Shown here one piece after another: positions 18,191 through 26,556 of a stretch of 64,000 nucleotides of DNA. The translations under genes and the position numbers were made by a program. This DNA is from Jejuia sp047345485. Lineage in GTDB: Bacteria; Bacteroidota; Bacteroidia; Flavobacteriales; Flavobacteriaceae. How positions within the stretch are numbered: the first letter of the stretch is position 1; each line of letters starts with the position of its first letter. The stretch is from NCBI RefSeq assembly GCF_047345485.1, contig NZ_JBLFEN010000008.1:84970-148969 (forward strand), in the 5' to 3' direction. Below the pieces are notes generated by a model. The model worked only from the letters and a program-made list of their open reading frames with translations. It was not told the DNA's origin and did not search any database.

Positions 18191-18640
18191 TTAAGACAAG
18201 TTTGCTTTAACAATATTTGAAATGGTTTTACCATCAGCTTGTCCTGCTAATTGTTTACTAACCATACCCATAACCTTACCCATGTCTTTCATGCCTTCTG
18301 CTCCAACTTGCTCAATTGTAGCTACAACAACTTTGGTTATTTCCTCTTCCGTTAAGGCTTCTGGTAAAAACTGACTAATAATTTCTGCTTCTGCTAGTTC
18401 TGGTGAAGCTAAATCTTCCCTACCTTGTTCTAAATAAACAGCTGCACTATCTTTTCGTTGCTTCACTTGCTTTTGCAGTATCTTAAGCTCTTGTTCTTCA
18501 GACAATTCATCGCCAGCTCCGGTTTCGGTTTTTGCTAAAATAATTGCAGATTTAACTGCTCGTAATGCTGTTAATACTGTTTGATCTTTAGCTTTCATCG
18601 CATTTTTTAAAGCTGTCATTATATCTTCTTGTAAACCCAT
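18191..18640 (-). CDS. yqeY: GatB/YqeY domain-containing protein
   Basis: 149 residues, the usual length of stand-alone YqeY proteins. It shows the characteristic N-terminus LQEDIMTALKNAMKAKDQTVLTALRAVKSAI, the middle segment RKDSAAVYLEQGREDLASPELAE, and the C-terminal helices with FLPEALTEEEI and GMKDMGKVMG. These match the YqeY domain, which is shared with the tail of GatB of the tRNA-dependent amidotransferase and probably binds tRNA. It has no catalytic part. The gene lies after ftsZ, separated by a clear terminator, and is followed by tRNA-Arg. The physiological role is not established. Confidence 0.93.
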   Translation of the reverse strand: MGLQEDIMTALKNAMKAKDQTVLTALRAVKSAIILAKTETGAGDELSEEQELKILQKQVKQRKDSAAVYLEQGREDLASPELAEAEIISQFLPEALTEEEITKVVVATIEQVGAEGMKDMGKVMGMVSKQLAGQADGKTISNIVKANLS

Positions 18641-18681
18641 AATCTTTTTTTGAAAGAGCTGCGAAGATAGAAAAAAGACAT

Positions 18682-18719
18682 AAAAAATCCCGAAAAGAAT
18701 GAGGGAAACTCTTCGGGAT
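18682..18719 (-). terminator. intrinsic terminator after ftsZ
   Basis: Arms ATCCCGAA and TTCGGGAT are separated by a 17-nt loop and, on the minus strand, followed by TTTTTT. It lies between the ftsZ stop (18757) and the yqeY-like gene start (18640), so the dcw transcript probably ends here and yqeY uses its own promoter or readthrough. Confidence 0.82.
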
Positions 18720-18756
18720 CATAACTTAAGTGAGGTTAAACACAGAAGTATCTTAA

Positions 18757-20721
18757 TTAATCTACATTGTCATGTAAAAAAGAATTATTTGTTCTAATTT
18801 GAATATCATCATTATCATCTAAACCAACACTAGTTCTGGAAATATCTGTTTCAGAAGAATGTTTAGCTTCCTCTAAATTTACACCTTGACGTTTATATGC
18901 TGGCACTTTTTCGATATCATCAATTTTAGCTGTATTAAATTTATAATTAAAGTCCTTCATCTTACGTCTACGTTCTGCTGTACGCTGTTTTAGTATTTCA
19001 GAAATTGGCAACTCGGTATCTTCAACATCTTCATCTATTTCTTCTTCAACAGTCGTTTCTTGCAATACTTTCTTTTCAAAAACAATATCCTCTTGAATCT
19101 CTTCTGCTACTTCTTTAGCTGTTACTTGTGCTTGGTTCATTGAAGATTCTGCTTCAATATAATCATCTAAAGCATAACGTATATCGTTTCCGTCTTCATT
19201 AGTTTCGGTAACTGTTATTAACTCTACATGATCGTTTACGGGTATAGCATTTATTTCCTCTTCATCAAGACTATACGTAACTGTATCCGCAGCTGTTGGT
19301 TCTTCTTCATTTTTTGTAGATAATGGCAAATCAAAAGTTAACGTTATTTGCTGTTCATCTTCATCTTGTTCAAAAACGTCTTCCTCAACTTCCATTGTTG
19401 TTATTGGTTTAATGATAAAATCATCTTCTTCAATAACTGTATTTGCCTCCTCGTAAACTACGTCAATATTTTTTATTAATTCTGAAGTTGGTATCAAAGT
19501 GAAATCTTTTGGTGCATCACTAGGTTTTGGCTTTTCAACTACAACTTTTTCTGCCGAAGTAATTTCCTCTTCAACTTCATCTATATCTAAAGTATGCCTA
19601 ACTACAGGGGCTGCTTCTTTTTTCTCTAGTTCTACTATTGGTGCAATAATTACAGGTTCTTTATCTTTCTTTTCAGCATCATCTTCTAAAGCATGAACAA
19701 CCTTTTTAGTTTCAGTATTTGAAATTTCATCTTGTTGTTCAATATTAAATCCTGTAGCAATAATGGTTACAGAAATTGATTCTTGTAAAGTTTCATCTTC
19801 ACCAACACCCATAATAATATTTGCACCATGGCCAGCTTCATTTTGAATATGATCATTAATTTCTCCAATCTCATCAATAGTAATTTCTTGTTCACCAGAA
19901 ACAATAAGAAGCAATACATTTTTAGCTCCTGTAATTTTATTATCATTTAATAATGGGGAATCTAAAGCTTTACGAATAGCATCCTGCGCTCTATCTTCAC
20001 CAGAGGCTATAGATGAACCCATAATAGCAGTACCACTATTACTTAAAACCGTTTTGGCATCTCGTAAATCTATATTTTGTGTGTAGTGATGTGTAATAAC
20101 CTCAGCTATTCCGCGAGCAGCAGTAGATAGCACTTCATCAGCTTTAGAAAACCCAGCTTTAAACCCTAAATTTCCGTATACTTCACGAAGCTTATTATTA
20201 TTAATTACAATTAAAGAATCTACAACATTTCTTAACTTCTCAATACCTTTTTGAGATTGCTCTAAACGCATTTTTCCTTCAAACTGAAAAGGCATGGTTA
20301 CAATACCTACAGTTAAGATATCTTTATCCTTTGCCATTTTAGCAATTATAGGTGCTGCACCTGTACCAGTACCACCACCCATGCCTGCTGTAATAAATAC
20401 CATTTTGGTATTTGTATCAAGCATTTGAGAGATATCATCAAAACTCTCTACTGCAGATTGCTCTCCAATATCTGGATTTGCACCAGCTCCTAAACCTTCG
20501 GTTAAATTTAAACCTAACTGAATTTTATTAGGTACTCCACTATTTTGTAAGGCTTGTGCATCAGTATTACAGATATAAAAATCTACACCTTTTATACCCT
20601 GTTGAAACATGTGATTAATAGCATTGCTACCGCCACCGCCAACACCGATAACTTTTATGACATTAGATTGATTTTTGGGTAAATCAAATGCAATACTTTC
20701 GAATTCGTTTTTGCTGCTCAT
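18757..20721 (-). CDS. ftsZ: cell division protein FtsZ with long C-terminal tail
   Basis: 654 residues. The tubulin-like GTPase core (about 18-330) has the nucleotide motif VGGGGSNAINHM (28-38), the signature GGGTGTG (115-121) and the T7-loop catalytic residues in NIDLRD (216-221). The remaining ~300 residues are a very acidic, low-complexity linker rich in Glu and Val. The motif VPAYKRQGVN (606-615) resembles the conserved C-terminal peptide that binds FtsA, but here a further ~39-residue acidic tail follows it. FtsZ forms the division ring and works with the FtsA encoded just upstream (58-bp gap). Long tails are known in Flavobacteriia, so this is unusual mainly against E. coli. Confidence 0.98.
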   Translation of the reverse strand: MSSKNEFESIAFDLPKNQSNVIKVIGVGGGGSNAINHMFQQGIKGVDFYICNTDAQALQNSGVPNKIQLGLNLTEGLGAGANPDIGEQSAVESFDDISQMLDTNTKMVFITAGMGGGTGTGAAPIIAKMAKDKDILTVGIVTMPFQFEGKMRLEQSQKGIEKLRNVVDSLIVINNNKLREVYGNLGFKAGFSKADEVLSTAARGIAEVITHHYTQNIDLRDAKTVLSNSGTAIMGSSIASGEDRAQDAIRKALDSPLLNDNKITGAKNVLLLIVSGEQEITIDEIGEINDHIQNEAGHGANIIMGVGEDETLQESISVTIIATGFNIEQQDEISNTETKKVVHALEDDAEKKDKEPVIIAPIVELEKKEAAPVVRHTLDIDEVEEEITSAEKVVVEKPKPSDAPKDFTLIPTSELIKNIDVVYEEANTVIEEDDFIIKPITTMEVEEDVFEQDEDEQQITLTFDLPLSTKNEEEPTAADTVTYSLDEEEINAIPVNDHVELITVTETNEDGNDIRYALDDYIEAESSMNQAQVTAKEVAEEIQEDIVFEKKVLQETTVEEEIDEDVEDTELPISEILKQRTAERRRKMKDFNYKFNTAKIDDIEKVPAYKRQGVNLEEAKHSSETDISRTSVGLDDNDDIQIRTNNSFLHDNVD

Positions 20722-20779
20722 AAATTCTTGTTTTCTGGGGTTCTAAATATTATTTTTTGATCAATGGTTTATTCTAATA

Positions 20780-22099
20780 CTATTCTGCGTTATCTAAAAA
20801 ATCTTTAACGCGTTCGGTTAACTTATCTAAAAATGATTTACGCTCTTTCAATGGCTTTTCAATCTTTTCTTCGCTAATGGTTTCATCTTTAATTTGCTCT
20901 TCGTAAACTTCTTGTTCTGCTGCTTCTACTTTAATGCGCTCTTTACGCTTTAATCCATCAAGCACCAAACCAACAGCTGTTGCATACAAAGGACTGGTAA
21001 TATCAGCATCACTATCGCCAGCTAAATGCTCATTAGGATAGCCTATTCTAGTATCCATCCCTGTAATATATTCTACCAACTGCTTTAAATGTTTTAACTG
21101 GCTACCACCACCAGTTAATACAATACCTGCAATTAGTTTTTTCTTCTGCTCTTCATGCCCATAATTTTTAATCTCAGCAAAAACTTGTTCAACAATTTCA
21201 ACCACACGAGCATGAATAATTCTTGAGAGATTTTTTAAAGTGATTTCTTTAGGCTCTCGTCCTCGTAATCCAGGAATAGATACAATCTCATTCTCTTTAT
21301 TTTCACCAGGCCACGCAGAACCAAATTTTATTTTCAAGAGTTCTGCTTGTTTTTCTATAATAGAACACCCTTCTTTAATATCTTCTGTAATAACATTCCC
21401 TCCAAATGGTATAACCGCTGTGTGACGAATAATACCATCTCTAAATATGGCTAAATCTGTCGTACCACCTCCTATATCAATTAACGCAACGCCTGCTTCT
21501 TTTTCTTCTTGACTCAAAACTGCATTTGCCGATGCCAAAGGCTCTAAAGTGATACCTTCTAGATTTAAACCTGAACTTTGCACACAACGCCCTATATTTC
21601 GAATTGAAGATACTTGCCCAACAACCACATGGAAATTTGCTTCTAAGCGGCCACCATACATGCCAATAGGTTCTTTAACCTCGGCTTGACCATCCACTTT
21701 AAACTCTTGTGGTAATACGTGTATAATTTCTTCACCTGGAAGCATTACTAGCTTATGGACTTGATTTATTAATCTATCAATATCATCTTCATCTATTACG
21801 GTTTCAGAATTTGGTCTTGTTATATAATCACTGTGCTGTAAACTGCGAATGTGTTGACCTGCAATACCTACTGTAACTTCTTCAATCTTTAATTCTGCTG
21901 TAGCTTCAGCCTCCTGAACAGCCTGTTGAATAGATTGTATAGTTTGTGTAATATTATTAACGACACCACGGTGTACCCCTAAACTTTTAGATTTACCAAT
22001 ACCTAAAATCTCAAGTTTGCCGTATTCGTTTTTACGACCAATCATCGCCACTATTTTTGTGGTTCCAATATCTAAACCTACTGATAAATTATGCTCCAT
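20780..22099 (-). CDS. ftsA: cell division protein FtsA
   Basis: 439 residues of the actin-like ATPase family. The phosphate-1 motif is SVGLDIGTTKIVAMIGR near the N-terminus, phosphate-2 is ALIDIGGGTTDLAIF (about 205-218), and the adenosine motif is AGIVLTGGGSQLKHL (about 325-339). The C-terminus KSFLDKLTERVKDFLDNAE is an amphipathic helix suitable for membrane attachment. FtsA anchors FtsZ filaments to the membrane and recruits later division proteins. It starts 3 bp after the ftsQ stop, as expected within the dcw operon. Confidence 0.98.
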   Translation of the reverse strand: MEHNLSVGLDIGTTKIVAMIGRKNEYGKLEILGIGKSKSLGVHRGVVNNITQTIQSIQQAVQEAEATAELKIEEVTVGIAGQHIRSLQHSDYITRPNSETVIDEDDIDRLINQVHKLVMLPGEEIIHVLPQEFKVDGQAEVKEPIGMYGGRLEANFHVVVGQVSSIRNIGRCVQSSGLNLEGITLEPLASANAVLSQEEKEAGVALIDIGGGTTDLAIFRDGIIRHTAVIPFGGNVITEDIKEGCSIIEKQAELLKIKFGSAWPGENKENEIVSIPGLRGREPKEITLKNLSRIIHARVVEIVEQVFAEIKNYGHEEQKKKLIAGIVLTGGGSQLKHLKQLVEYITGMDTRIGYPNEHLAGDSDADITSPLYATAVGLVLDGLKRKERIKVEAAEQEVYEEQIKDETISEEKIEKPLKERKSFLDKLTERVKDFLDNAE

Positions 22100-22102
22100 G
22101 TT

Positions 22103-22822
22103 TTAAGTTTTGGTACACACTACTTGGTTATCAAATTGCAAATTCACTTTGCTGTATATATTTAATGTCTTTTCTTTTAAGCTTTTTTTATAAAAAGCCT
22201 TTAAGTTATTTATTTTCTTATCTAAAAACTCTAAACCGCCAAGGTTTACAATAAAATCACATTTTCTTAGTCTTAAAGCTAATGCACCGTTTGCGCTTTG
22301 ATTAATCTCTACAACATGATGTTTTAAAAAATCATCCCTTTCTACCATTTGGGCAACTTTAAAAACACGTTGTAAATTATTTTTTTCAACATAACCAGTA
22401 ACTAGAGGCACTCGCGCAGTGTAATTAGATGATAATGGCATATAATTACCCGCATCATCTATATAATAAGATGCGTTAGTACTTACTCTTGCAATAGGTG
22501 TTTTTTGTTCAACTTCTGCACTAAGCATCCCATTTACAGCAACATACACCTCTGCCGATTTTATCATGGGGTTAGAATTCAGGGCGATTTCTAATCTATT
22601 CAAATCTAAAGTTTCTTTAGCCTTATTTTTAACGCCTTCTTGATTTTGTATTAACAATTTACTAACAGTTTCATGTGAGATAAAAAGATTGTTTTTACCT
22701 AAAAAAGAAATATTAGGTTTTGATGTTGTTCTTACATTATTTTTAACTGTAGCAAAAGCATACAAAAACACCACTACTGCTAATAAACCAATCATTTTTA
22801 TGTAATTCCAATTAACTCGCAA
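22103..22822 (-). CDS. ftsQ: cell division protein FtsQ
   Basis: 239 residues. A short cytoplasmic N-terminus is followed by one transmembrane helix (about 9-26, MIGLLAVVVFLYAFATV), a POTRA-like region (about 40-115, with LEIALNSNPMIKSAEVYVAVNGMLSAEVEQKTPIARV), and a periplasmic FtsQ domain. This matches the divergent FtsQ/DivIB of Bacteroidota, which is weakly conserved in sequence. It bridges early and late divisome proteins. The gene overlaps the end of murC by 11 bp, which indicates translational coupling. The position between murC and ftsA strongly supports the call. Confidence 0.93.
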   Translation of the reverse strand: MRVNWNYIKMIGLLAVVVFLYAFATVKNNVRTTSKPNISFLGKNNLFISHETVSKLLIQNQEGVKNKAKETLDLNRLEIALNSNPMIKSAEVYVAVNGMLSAEVEQKTPIARVSTNASYYIDDAGNYMPLSSNYTARVPLVTGYVEKNNLQRVFKVAQMVERDDFLKHHVVEINQSANGALALRLRKCDFIVNLGGLEFLDKKINNLKAFYKKSLKEKTLNIYSKVNLQFDNQVVCTKT

Positions 22823-24164
22823 CGCTTAATTTGTTTTTAATATGTTTTACCTCTTCCCCTATGTCTCCAGCACCAAGAGTTAAAATAACTTCTGCTGTAC
22901 TTTTATATATTTCTGAAACAAGATCCCGTTTACCTACTAGTTTCTTGTTAGTGTTTTTTATTTTATTTAGCAACCAATTTGAGGTTACACCCTCAATAGG
23001 TAATTCTCTCGCTGGATATATATCTAGTAATAACACTTCATCAAATTTTGATAAACTTTCTGCAAAATCATTAATAAAATCTCTTGTTCTAGTATACAAA
23101 TGGGGTTGAAAAATAGCCAGTACTCTTTTTTTAGGATACATCTCTCTTACAGCACCATGTACTGCATTAATTTCTTCTGGATGATGCGCATAATCATCAA
23201 TAAAAACCAAACTATCTGTTTTAATTTGGTATGTAAATCTGCGCTTTACACCTTTATATGAAGCTAATGCACTTATTAATGTATTAGCAGTCACCCCATA
23301 TTCAATAGCCATAGCCATTGCTATTAACGCATTAGATAAATTATGTCTTCCTGGGAGATTAAACTTCAAGTCTATTAAAATGGTATCTGGTGTTTTAATA
23401 TCAAACACATAAGCACCATTTTCAATTTTAATATTTTGAACAGCATAATCTGCATCATCTTCAATGCCATAAGTTATTCCCTGTAAAGGCAATCCGTTTT
23501 TGACAAACAACTTACCATTAGGTTTTATTTTTTTTGAAAAATCTTCAAATGATTTTTTTAAGGCTGAAGCATCACCATATATATCCAAATGATCTGCATC
23601 CATTGAAGTGATACAAGCCAAATCTGGAGACAATGTTAAAAACGATCTATCAAACTCATCCGCTTCAACTACCGAAACATCATCACCATTTAAGATAAGA
23701 TTAGAATTATAGTTTTCACTAATACCTCCTAAAAAAGCAGTTAACTTAACATTACTTTGATACAATAAATGTCCTAATATACTAGTTGTCGTTGTTTTAC
23801 CGTGTGTACCTGCAACTGCTAAACAAAAGGTGTTTTCTGTAATTAAACCTAATATTTTTGAACGCTTCATAACGTTAAAACCATTAGATTTAAAATAGTT
23901 TAACTGTACTTGTGTTTTAGGTATTGCAGGTGTATACACTACCAATGTGGTGCTTTTATTTTTATATAGGTCGTCTACACCATCAACATTGTCTTTAAAA
24001 TGAACAGATATCCCTAAATTCTCAAGAGTTTTGGTGATTTCAGAAGGTGTTTTATCGTAACCTGAAACGGCTTTACCTATAGATTTAAAATACCGTGCCA
24101 ATGCACTCATACCGATACCACCTATACCAATAAAAAATACGTTATGTACACTATCTAAATTCAT
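22812..24164 (-). CDS. murC: UDP-N-acetylmuramate--L-alanine ligase
   Basis: 450 residues, standard MurC. The N-terminal Rossmann domain opens with FIGIGGIGMSALA (11-23), the ATP loop is GTHGKTTTT (119-127), and the DADHLDIYG segment and the C-terminal domain with DDYAHHPEEI (about 326-335) follow. It adds L-alanine to UDP-MurNAc in cytoplasmic peptidoglycan precursor synthesis. The start overlaps the murG stop by 4 bp (ATGA type) and the 3' end overlaps ftsQ by 11 bp, so expression is tightly coupled. Confidence 0.98.
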   Translation of the reverse strand: MNLDSVHNVFFIGIGGIGMSALARYFKSIGKAVSGYDKTPSEITKTLENLGISVHFKDNVDGVDDLYKNKSTTLVVYTPAIPKTQVQLNYFKSNGFNVMKRSKILGLITENTFCLAVAGTHGKTTTTSILGHLLYQSNVKLTAFLGGISENYNSNLILNGDDVSVVEADEFDRSFLTLSPDLACITSMDADHLDIYGDASALKKSFEDFSKKIKPNGKLFVKNGLPLQGITYGIEDDADYAVQNIKIENGAYVFDIKTPDTILIDLKFNLPGRHNLSNALIAMAMAIEYGVTANTLISALASYKGVKRRFTYQIKTDSLVFIDDYAHHPEEINAVHGAVREMYPKKRVLAIFQPHLYTRTRDFINDFAESLSKFDEVLLLDIYPARELPIEGVTSNWLLNKIKNTNKKLVGKRDLVSEIYKSTAEVILTLGAGDIGEEVKHIKNKLSVAS

Positions 24165-25264
24165 CTATTTAGTAATTTTTCTACTTCATCAACGATATCA
24201 TTCGTTGCATTTATTAAAGCTAATTTTTTAATGTTTTTTCCTAATTGTAATTGCCTTACAGCATCAGATTTAAGTCTTGAAAACTTATTTTCGAAATCTG
24301 CATTTAGCTCATCTTCCTTTATCAACAATGCAGCATCGTGATTAACAATCGCCATAGCGTTTTTAGTTTGATGATCTTCTGCTACATTTGGCGACGGAAT
24401 AAATATCACTGGTTTTCCAACTATACATAATTCTGAAACAGAACTTGCTCCTGCTCTTGAAATAATAATATCTGCTGCAGCATACGCTAAGTCCATTCTA
24501 TTTAAAAATTTATGAACCTGAATACCTTTAGAATTACCATACAGTTTATATTGCTGATAATAGAACTTGCCACATTGCCAAATAACCTCTAGATTTTGAG
24601 TATCAAAAAAATCTAACTCTTTTTCGATTAATTCGTTAATACGTCTCGACCCTAAACTTCCACCCAAAACCAAAAGTGTTATTTTACTAGGTGTAAGATT
24701 GAAAAAGGTTTTACCTTCTTCGGTTTTTCCATCTACACTTAATAAATCTTGTCTTACAGGGTTGCCTGTGATCTTAATTTTATCCTTCGGAAAAAAACGC
24801 TCTAAACCTTCATAAGCCACACAAATTTTTTGTGCTTTTTTAGATAGTAATTTATTTGTAATCCCAGGATAAGAATTTTGTTCTTGTAATATTGCAGGCA
24901 CGTTATTAGATACTGCCATTTGCAACAATGGCCCACTTGCAAAACCTCCTGTACCAATAGCTACATCTGGTTTAAACGACTTTACAATACGTTGCGCTTT
25001 CCAAAGACTACTTATTAGTTTAAATGGAAATATCAAATTCTTTGGCGTTAATTGCCTTTGAATACCAGAAATCCACAATCCTTTTATATTGTATCCAGCC
25101 TGTGGCACCTTTTCCATTTCCATTCTATCCTTAGCTCCTACAAACAAAAACTCAGATTCTGGATATCTACTTTTTAATTCGTTAGCAATAGCAATAGCTG
25201 GGTAAATATGACCACCTGTGCCACCTCCCGATAAAATAATTTTATAGTGCTTATTACTTAACAT
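24161..25264 (-). CDS. murG: UDP-GlcNAc:undecaprenyl-PP-MurNAc-pentapeptide N-acetylglucosaminyltransferase
   Basis: 367 residues of the GT28 family. The N-terminal G-loop GGGTGGHIYPAIAIA (13-27) and the second G-loop IGTGGFASGPLLQ (about 105-117) bind lipid I. The C-terminal part has LVLGGSLGSRRINE and IISRAGASSVSELCIVGKP for UDP-GlcNAc. MurG makes lipid II at the inner face of the membrane. The start codon directly follows the ftsW stop, and the 3' end overlaps murC by 4 bp. Confidence 0.98.
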   Translation of the reverse strand: MLSNKHYKIILSGGGTGGHIYPAIAIANELKSRYPESEFLFVGAKDRMEMEKVPQAGYNIKGLWISGIQRQLTPKNLIFPFKLISSLWKAQRIVKSFKPDVAIGTGGFASGPLLQMAVSNNVPAILQEQNSYPGITNKLLSKKAQKICVAYEGLERFFPKDKIKITGNPVRQDLLSVDGKTEEGKTFFNLTPSKITLLVLGGSLGSRRINELIEKELDFFDTQNLEVIWQCGKFYYQQYKLYGNSKGIQVHKFLNRMDLAYAAADIIISRAGASSVSELCIVGKPVIFIPSPNVAEDHQTKNAMAIVNHDAALLIKEDELNADFENKFSRLKSDAVRQLQLGKNIKKLALINATNDIVDEVEKLLNR

Positions 25265-26452
25265 TTATAGTGCTTCTGAAAGTATTTCTAATGGGTTATC
25301 TTCGTTTATTTCTTGTTCCTTTATTTCTTCTCGTCTGGCGCTAACACTTAATATAATACCAATTGCAAGACAAGTCATCCAGATTGATGTACCCCCACTA
25401 CTAATTAATGGTAAAGTTTGCCCCGTAACTGGAAACAACTCTACCGCCACCGCCATATTTATTAAAGCTTGAAAAATTATAGGCAAACCAACTCCTAGAA
25501 CTAACAGTTTTCCGAAAATGGTATCAGATTTTTGAGCTACAATAATCACTCTAAAGAGTAACCATAAATACAATAGCATGATGAAAAATCCACCAATTAA
25601 TCCATATTCTTCTATAATAATTGCAAAAATAAAATCGGAAGAGGATTGCGGCAAGAAGTTTTTTTGAATACTTTTTCCTGGACCAACACCCTTAATCTTA
25701 CCTGATGCTATGGCTATTTTAGCCTTTTCTATCTGGTAATCTGCTTCAGTATCTTCTCCATTCCAGTAATTTTTTATTCTGTTCTCCCAAGTATTTACTT
25801 TTATTTTTAAAGGCCCGTTAGTCATTTTTGCTACCAAAACAAAAAACGTTAAGGCCACTAAACCCGAACCTAATATGATGGCTAAATACTTTATAGGATA
25901 ACCGCCTAAAAACACCAACACTAAAACCATGGTAAATATAATTGCCGTGGTTGAAAAGTTAGAAGGTAAAATTAATGCTAGCACTAAAAACACAGGAAGC
26001 CATAACGGTAAAATAGACGACTTAAATGTTATTATCTTATCCTTCATTTTAGATAAATATCGAGCTACATATACCATTAAAACTACTGAAGCTAACGTAG
26101 ATGTTTGAAAAGACATACCTCCAAATTTTATCCACCTACTCGCACTTGCACCTTCAACAGTAGTTCCTTGTAAAATGGTGATGGTGAGTAATACCAAAAC
26201 AATAGGAATCATTACCAACGACAACCCTCTAAAATAACGATAAGGGATTTTATGCACACCATACATTATGGAAAATCCGAGTAATAAATGCACAAAATGT
26301 TTAATAAAAAAAGCAAAGGTATTACTACCACCACCTCTATAAGCCAAATTACTCGCAGCACTGTAAACTGGTAAAAATGATAAAATAGCTAATAGCGCTA
26401 CAATAGCCCAAATTAAACGATCTCCTTTTATGTTTTTAAATATCTGTTGCAT
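25265..26452 (-). CDS. ftsW: SEDS-family division protein FtsW (lipid II polymerase / flippase family)
   Basis: About 395 residues with 9-10 membrane helices. Typical SEDS segments are GGGSNTFAFFIKHFVHLLLG near the N-terminus, the large loop with GVGPGKSIQKNFLPQSSSDFIFAIIIEEYGLIGG, and FPVTGQTLPLISSGGTS near the C-terminus. I chose the ATG at 26452. The frame stays open to a GTG at 26473, but that stretch is made of a small inverted-repeat element. FtsW polymerises septal glycan with the FtsI encoded upstream. It directly precedes murG. Confidence 0.96.
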   Translation of the reverse strand: MQQIFKNIKGDRLIWAIVALLAILSFLPVYSAASNLAYRGGGSNTFAFFIKHFVHLLLGFSIMYGVHKIPYRYFRGLSLVMIPIVLVLLTITILQGTTVEGASASRWIKFGGMSFQTSTLASVVLMVYVARYLSKMKDKIITFKSSILPLWLPVFLVLALILPSNFSTTAIIFTMVLVLVFLGGYPIKYLAIILGSGLVALTFFVLVAKMTNGPLKIKVNTWENRIKNYWNGEDTEADYQIEKAKIAIASGKIKGVGPGKSIQKNFLPQSSSDFIFAIIIEEYGLIGGFFIMLLYLWLLFRVIIVAQKSDTIFGKLLVLGVGLPIIFQALINMAVAVELFPVTGQTLPLISSGGTSIWMTCLAIGIILSVSARREEIKEQEINEDNPLEILSEAL

Positions 26453-26458
26453 ACCATC

Positions 26459-26490
26459 TGCCCTTGCAGGCACCTTCTCTAACGGAAGAA
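26459..26490. repeat. small paired-hairpin element at the ftsW 5' end
   Basis: TGCCCTTGCAGGCA (26459-26472) is an inverted repeat with arms TGCC/GGCA, next to TTCT...AGAA (26475-26490). Together they form two small adjacent hairpins ending 6 bp before the ftsW ATG. The base make-up is more G/C-rich than the surrounding spacer, which suggests a mobile intergenic filler rather than gene sequence. Confidence 0.45.
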
Positions 26491-26556
26491 TTTGTTCTTT
26501 TTAATTATATTATTAACTAACATTAGTTTCTGTATTTCAGGAAAATTAAGATAGAA

